Origin: Myrica gale
Lineage: Eukaryota > Streptophyta > Magnoliopsida > Fagales > Myricaceae
DNA: 64,000 bases
Direction: 5' to 3'
Assembly: GCA_963930655.1 (NCBI GenBank)
Contig: OZ005600.1
Location: 11,659,501 to 11,723,500 of the forward strand
Part shown: piece by piece, positions 58,220 through 64,000 of the stretch
Numbering within the stretch: position 1 is the stretch's first letter
Layout: the number at the start of each line of letters is the position of its first letter
Notes under the pieces: generated by a model
What the model was told of the DNA's origin: nothing
The model's database searches: none
What the model saw: the letters and a program-made list of their open reading frames with translations, nothing else
Program-made: the position numbers and the translations under genes

Positions 58220-60055
58220 TTTTACCATTTTCTTTCCCATATTTTATACAGGGCAAAAGTCCTAGCACCAAGTGTACTGGGCGGTATCATTGCCCTTGTG
58301 AAGCAAGATTGTGTGGTTTATTTACATAACCCCACATGTGAGAAAGCAATAATTAACAACAAACAAGGATAGTGTAGCCAGTGCTGTAAGAGACTTTTTT
58401 GTTTTCCTTGAATGGGAAGATGGTGGAGAGAGGGCACAAATGATGGAGCATTGAGATTTTCCATTACGTGAGATATAAGGTACGAATATTTAATTTGTTT
58501 ATGTCGCGATTAAATGTGAGAACACAAAGCTTTACCCGATGATCATATCCCACTCCCATGAAGTTAATAAATAGGGTCTAGATTCCATACAAATGTAGGA
58601 ATTTCGACAGATACGTGGGATTAAAATTCTATCCAATCTTCTAGCTGGCTTTTTGTTAAATTAATCAATGAGGAGAATCTGACCCGTGACTCGGCTCTTT
58701 TCATTAATTGACGTGACACGCCTTAAAACTGTTGGTTGGATATGCTGCCTTAATACTATTCGTTGGATATGCTGAAATTTAATTTCATTATTTATCTGGA
58801 TTACTATCTAAATTTAATGTATTTTCTAAAAATTAGAGAAAGTTGCTCATAAATAGTTTCTAGCTTCACATCTCTTGTTCTTGTTGTACGCTATTGAATT
58901 TAAAATTGGTGATTTGTAAGTCCAAGACAAAGAGATCGATCTGTCGATTTGATCAATAGGATTTAGTCTGACAAGAGAGTAGGGCTGATCATTTATCCAG
59001 CCGGTGCTAGTAAAACCATCATCGACACTGAGAACTGTCAAACCAGCGATTCCCTGTATCAGTAGTGATTTTTGCAAATTATTGATGATATTAACAATGA
59101 CGGTTAATTGTCAAGATTTCTGGCAGCACACCTCCACCATTTTAATTTAAAAAATAAACGTTGTTGTTCTCTTAACGACGCCGTTTCTAGGAATTAGGAG
59201 CTTCAAATCCCGATTGTCTCTGCCTCTCTCCCTACCCCCAGCGTCCCCCCTCTCTCTCTACTCTCTCCACGTCGTCGCCACTCTCCTCTGTCGTTGTTGC
59301 CTTCGGACACCCAGAGTCGCCGGTTTGTGATGCTTTTGTATTTTCTTTTTTATTATTTCAAAGTCCTGAATGCTAGTTTGGTGCAAGGATTATAATTATT
59401 ACTCGTTTTATATTTTGATAAGATCAATATCAACACTTTAGTTTGGTTTGTGTTATTTTTGTATTTTATGTTTGATTATTTCAAAGTCCACTCTCGACAC
59501 GAATGTTAGTTTGGTTTGTGATGTTTTTGTATTTTAAGTTTGATTATTTCAAAATTTTGAAAGGTTACACAGCAAGCCGATTACCGTGTAATCGCTACTG
59601 ATAAAATTAGCACTGACAAGACCGATTATTGTGGTTACCACTGGCCATACCGGTATTAGTGTCAGTTTTGATCAGATTGGCACCGTTTACACCATTACTC
59701 AGCCTTACAAGACAGATCAAATAAGGACAAATCTCGGTCCAACTCTTCATAAGAAGATAATCTGACACGATTATTTAGAAACTGGTTATATTATTTCTCA
59801 TTTTGTTATTATCTTTCTAATTTTTCTTATACACATAAAAACATGTTAAAATGCTTAGAAGAAAACAAATTAAAACATGTTGAAAACTACGTTCCGCAGA
59901 CATTTTCATGCATTAAAAGGCATCAGGGGAGCCGTCATATCGATAATTTAAGGAATTGTCACTTTCAAAATTCAGACGCTTTGCGAAATTGGTTTTGGAT
60001 CATATGATCAGAACCTAAAAGATAATAATAAACATGCTACTATGCACTAAAAGCA

Positions 60056-60137
60056 GTCGATATGTCCGAGTGGTTAAGGAGACAGACTTGAAATCTGTTG
60101 GGCTACGCCCGCGCAGGTTCGAACCCTGCTGTCGACG
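60056..60137 (+). tRNA. tRNA-Ser, anticodon UGA
   Basis: The 82-base sequence folds as a class II tRNA. The acceptor stem is gtcgata with tgtcgac (one G-T pair). The D arm is around gtccgagtggttaagga, and the anticodon arm acaga-cttgaaa-tctgt places TGA at 60089-60091. A variable arm around gggctacgccc and a T arm gcaggttcgaaccctgc follow, with discriminator G at 60137. No intron, CCA not encoded. The internal A and B boxes are intact, so it is probably functional. It reads UCA and, by wobble, other Ser codons. Confidence 0.97.
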
Positions 60138-60689
60138 TTTCGTTTCTTATCCATGGAAAATAATTTTGACTCTTTCAAAAAAAAAAACATGCTCCTATGC
60201 GACCAGGCTAATTCAGCTTGACGTTTTGGTCTCTATAGCCAATCTGAAATACGGGCAAGCCTCAAGATGTAGAGAAACAAGTTTTCTGGGGAAATATCTT
60301 TCAATTGTGGTTGATAGGAAAAATCTTGTGTTTCTTTTAAAATTGTTCCCCTCAAAGGTCGAATGCGTTCTCCCTTACAAGCATATCCAATTCGGCTCAA
60401 TGATATGTTTGTGCTCGCCTGAGTTGTAACGTAGAAGAAGAGTTGATTCGTCTGGAGAACGGGTTGTATTATTTTTCTTTTTCCTTTCAAACAAACAATG
60501 AATTACACTCGGGAATTTAAATCCTTACGAATCTCACACAAACTGATCTATAAAAGTTGGCGAGGTTCTCACACAAGCAATGAATTGGACTTCCTCGCCA
60601 CTTAAAATCTACAATCCCAACTGGAAATGAAGAGGCTTTTTGCTTCTGGTGCTCCACTTCCAAAGTTCCAAGTACATTGAGGGACCTGA
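60138..60689. other. Intergenic, nothing recognised
   Basis: The frames over 60034-60490 on both strands overlap the tRNA gene and have no protein features. Confidence 0.4.
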
Positions 60690-63060
60690 AAATACAAAAA
60701 AAAAAACTTAACAGATGGATCCCTTTGCTCTGCTGAGGTTATTTTTGTTTTTGTTGCTTTTATTTTTTTCTTGACAATTAACTCGAGCACCCTCTGAGAC
60801 TTAAAACCAAATCCTAGCGGTCCTATTAGTGCAAGCTTTTGATTCACCAGTACAACACATAATAAGCCAAACTTATTAAAGAGAAGAAAAACAAAGAACA
60901 CAAAACAACGGAATTAACAGTACAAGAGACTATACTGAAAACCCCGAAAGCCAACAAACGAGAGCCCCTACCCACCCTAACATTCCAACCTTATCAAAAA
61001 CACCCTATTAAAAAAAATCCAGGCCCCAACTGCCGCCAAACAAAGCAAACAAACGAGAGCCCCTCCCCACCCTACTATCCCAACTCAAGAATCTTGGCAG
61101 CAATTAATCAAAGCCAAAGCCCGCCCGTTGTTCTTAGTCTTCCTAGCGAACGAAGAAGATCCTTCATAGTTAACCGAAGATTTCAATCCCTTCAATTCCC
61201 TTAGCAACTTTCCTCCTGATTTTCTAGAATTCTTTGAACTAAGTTGCACCCTATCTCTTTCCAATGCTGCAAAGACACTTCTCAGCTCCTCCTCGTGACC
61301 TTCACTCGACACCCCAACCAACTGTCCCACAAAGGAAACCATGTCTAAGACCCATCCCGAATCACCAAACGTCGAAGATTTCCCCTCCAAAATGTTACTA
61401 GGGAAACTAACCGCCAAGGGGTCAACATGCACCAGTTCCCTCTCGGTATCTCGAAGAAACTCTCCATCCTCCATCTCGAGAGAATGTGACTCAAGAACTT
61501 GACCACATGAGTTCTCAACACAAACCAGGGCCTTAGATAACTCCCCTCCTACCTCCCCCGCCCCCGTGAGCACGTCCACAGGTCACCCATCATCAACACA
61601 ATCAGACGGGACCACCCCCTCAGCAAGCCCAGTGCACTTCCCATGAGACAGAATATCCCCACCAGGGACAACGCCCAACCCATCTCCTCCAGACTTGACT
61701 CCAAACTCCTCGCACGAACCCACGACAGGTGCAACACACAACCTCTCATCTACACCCACCCACTCAACCTCTTGAAAAGCCACTAAGGAAGAGCTGTTGA
61801 CCCTATCTGGGCCTTCAAGAAGGAAATTCGGCCGAAACAACACCCCCTGGGAAGAAACAGCCACGTCGGCATGCACAGGACCAAAACTCGGCGACAATGC
61901 ACCCCCGGGGAAGATTCCTCATCGGCAGGCACATGACTTGATCTCGGCGACAGCTCCGGCGCCGGAATTGCCACCGGGTAGAGACCCCTCGCCGCAAAAG
62001 GCGCCGAAGATGAGCCTTCTGGCGGCGTGAGCTGGTCAGCACCGCCTGCCACTGCAGCAACCAAAACGTTGTCGAACCCACTCACTAGCGACGGGTCGCG
62101 ATGAAGACCGGCCCCCATATGGCTACAACCATCCAATGGGCCGAGAGACTCAGCCCAGCCGCATTTATCGAGTCCGAAGAGCCCAACTGGGACATAACCA
62201 AGTGATCAGGAGCAGAAGAAACTGGGCCCAGCCCATCTGCCTTCAACAGAGCCTGCGGGGAGGAGGGCTCATGCCTGTCCCACGCATTCTCAACCTCCAC
62301 CCAGGGCCTAGGGAAGCAGCACACAAAAAGTCCGGCCCATCGTCCTTCCCCAAAAGATTTAAAAGCACGTCGATCTCTTTTTTGAACCCCATCAACTTGC
62401 TTTTCCAAAATATCACGTCAATCACCTTAACGCCTGCAGTCTTAGCATTTAATGCCATCGCGTTGGAAACTGAAACATTACCCCCTAAAATCTCATGCGA
62501 AGAAGCAAGCATCTTTGTCTTCTGCACCACGCCACCATCAACCTCCATGACGCCCTTCACGGCCACACCTCCAGAGCTCTCCCCTGTCGTCCCTCGTTTA
62601 GCAATTTCGACGAAAGAAACCTCGATATGAACTCTAAAACCAGAAAAACCCCCTCGTCCACTTTTGAGCTTACCAAGGTGTGAGACCACCTCCTGAAACA
62701 CAGCGGCCAGATCCTTCCATCCGGACCCCCCTTTACCTTCCGGTATCATCACCACCCCTTTCCTGCGCCCACCACCAAACTCCGCTATGGTAACATACCT
62801 CTCTGCCTTATTACTACATCGCTGCGCCAAAAAGGCCCGAGAAGCTTCGTTAAATTTAACGACAAACTCCTTATTGGCATTCGCAATCAGTCTACTCGCC
62901 ATGTTCACCAACCACACGGCTCTAAACCTCCCGAGAAAAATAGAGCTCAAAGCCTTCCGGCTCCACTTCGAAAATTTCACAATACCGTTGCCTAAAACGG
63001 TAACCTGAAACTCCTTTGCTTCAACACATAATCTACAGGAAAAAGACAACATGACCACCT
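60690..63060 (-). mobile_element. LINE relic: ORF1 without ORF2
   Basis: Minus-strand frames 63058-62243, 62408-62085, 62136-61783, 61897-61583 and 61579-61085 overlap end to end and look like one decayed ORF1. The first (271 codons) has the pattern FSKWSRKALSSIFLGRFRAVW and WLVNMASRLIANANKEFVVK seen in plant retrotransposon-related ORF1-like proteins. The later parts are Gly/Ser/Val-rich. After the stop at 61085 the minus strand runs quickly into a 3'-UTR-like segment (60900-60700) ending in a plus-strand poly-T/A-rich zone. No endonuclease or reverse transcriptase motif was seen, so ORF2 is deleted. The short word acaaacgagagcccct occurs twice (about 60953 and 61049). Assignment to LINE is inference from layout and sequence character. 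Confidence 0.55.
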
Positions 63061-63587
63061 GACTAAACTACTGGCAACATCTCACCAGCCCAGGACGACG
63101 AACTACCTGAAAAAAACAGACAAGAGGATCATCCTACCAACCCCAGCACCCAACAGGGACAGGATAGTTGAGAGCAGAGAGAACGGAGAAAAAACCCTCA
63201 CATTCCATTACAACTTTTTTTTTAACAAATAAAATTACACATATTTGTCCTTGGCAACCAGAGGTTCGGAACCGCACATAACTAACAAATTCTTTCAGCA
63301 ATCCCCATCCTCCTCGTCACTTGTCCATGGGCGCACCAACACGAAAAGATCACACAGCCTTTTAAGCAGCTTGTAACTCGGGGCATGTGGAGGGAAGCAA
63401 CACGTGAGCAATCAATTCACTAACAATAGAGTACATCAAAATGACAAAGAAAAGTTCTACAAACCAACCAAGAGAAACTGGCTAGTGATTCATAATTTAT
63501 AAAAATATTGTAACCATCTCAACCAAACAACAAAATTGCGAAATAATCCTCGGACAAAATTGTATTCAACTACCTACTCTATAATAT
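63061..63587. other. Spacer and 3' UTR of the L13a gene
   Basis: Low-coding sequence. The part nearest 63588 is the probable 3' UTR of the minus-strand ribosomal protein gene. A poly-T run lies at 63209-63219. Confidence 0.45.
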
Positions 63588-63731
63588 TCAGTACTTAACC
63601 GGAGCAAGGACGTCTAACTGGGAGCCAAGCTTCTCCTCGGCAGCATTTTCAGCCTTTATTCTAAGTTTGTTCAGCTGCTTCTTCCTTTCATACCCATGCT
63701 GAGACCTCTCTTTTCTCTTCTCCTCCAGCTT
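63588..63731 (-). CDS. Ribosomal protein L13a (uL13), last coding exon
   Basis: The minus-strand exon begins after a CTGAGAG-type acceptor (plus-strand ctgag at 63732) and encodes 47 residues and a TGA stop. [20 protein letters not shown] and the end LAPVKY are the C-terminal helix and tail of eukaryotic cytosolic 60S protein L13a. The rest of the gene lies beyond the window edge at 64000; 63732-64000 is intron. This is an abundant housekeeping protein of the large ribosomal subunit in the cytosol. Identification rests on one short but very conserved segment. Confidence 0.9.
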   Translation of the reverse strand, partial: KLEEKRKERSQHGYERKKQLNKLRIKAENAAEEKLGSQLDVLAPVKY

Positions 63732-64000
63732 CTGAGAGAGAAAAAAAAACTAGTCAGATAACTTCATCCCCTCACAAATTGTTAGTTAGAAAACTACTTA
63801 TAAAAAAAAATTGTTAGTTACAAAACTAAATATTGCAAGCCTGCATAAGCTTTTTATTAACACTAATTAATTTAAGGAACAAATAGCCAAAGGATTTCTA
63901 ATCCTACTCCTGTTATCTAAATTTTGCCCTTCAGTAATCAGGGGTGAATGTTTTGAAAATGACTTTTTAACAATAATTGACATACTATCCAAGCACCAAT

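Larger units (their letters stand above)
56113..60055. other. Gene-free upstream region of the receptor kinase
   Basis: 56113-56400 is the likely promoter and 5' UTR of the minus-strand kinase. A small retroposon (56878-57056) and a fold-back element (57851-58219) follow. 59200-59330 is a CT-rich leader-like stretch with no downstream exon recognised. No protein-coding gene seen. Confidence 0.45.

Noticed and set aside
61797..63008. Plus-strand frames opposite the LINE ORF1
   Set aside because: Shadow frames of the GC-richer minus-strand ORF1.
1..64000. CRISPR arrays, bacterial operons, riboswitches
   Set aside because: No regularly spaced repeats or bacterial gene organisation; the intron-rich plant genes exclude a prokaryotic source.

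Overview
The window is nuclear DNA of a flowering plant, very probably a woody eudicot. Genes are split by many short GT-AG introns, intergenic DNA is AT-rich, and the repeats are typical of plants: Copia and TRIM LTR elements, LINE tails, a tRNA-derived SINE, hAT and Mutator-type elements, and an endogenous pararetrovirus. I worked from sequence alone, so families come from motifs and gene models from splice signals plus reading-frame continuity. For every multi-exon model below, the exon lengths sum to an uninterrupted frame.

Layout. 1-2857: a CT-rich leader-like stretch with a hairpin and a tandem duplication, no convincing gene. 2858-3733 (+): a single-exon trihelix transcription factor. 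4132-4623: a Mutator-type MITE with an exact 9-bp target duplication. About 6100-13465: a degraded caulimovirid (florendovirus/petuvirus-like) endogenous pararetrovirus on the minus strand, with a direct repeat of about 300-400 bp at its low-coordinate side. 14596-20622 (-): a 14-exon Sec14-nodulin (SFH) lipid-transfer gene. 21000-28780: gene-poor DNA with MITEs and palindromes. 28789-33262 (-): a GTD-binding (myosin-binding) membrane protein gene. 33263-38596: intergenic DNA with an hAT element that contains a nested SINE. 38728-41053: a composite element in which a 5'-truncated Copia RT-RNase H lies antisense inside TRIM-like terminal repeats.

42376-43425 (-): a trichome-birefringence-like O-acetyltransferase pseudogene lacking its middle and its DxxH motif. 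It lies head to head, about 240 bp apart, with an intact 10-exon gene for a predicted plastid DedA/VTT-like membrane protein (43667-49339, +). 50948-56112 (-): a 16-exon malectin-like LRR receptor kinase resembling Arabidopsis At5g48740. 60056-60137 (+): tRNA-Ser(UGA). About 60690-63060 (-): a LINE relic with ORF1 but no visible ORF2. 63588-63731 (-): the last coding exon of ribosomal protein L13a (uL13), whose gene runs off the window.

The host genes do not form a pathway. They are independent plant genes for lipid transfer, organelle motility, cell-surface signalling, translation and transcription, separated by transposon-derived DNA. I found no convincing new multi-gene system. The most unusual structures are the TRIM/Copia composite (38728-41053), the LINE insertion whose 5' junction carries an inverted copy of its own target site (46929-47146), and the truncated TBL pseudogene.
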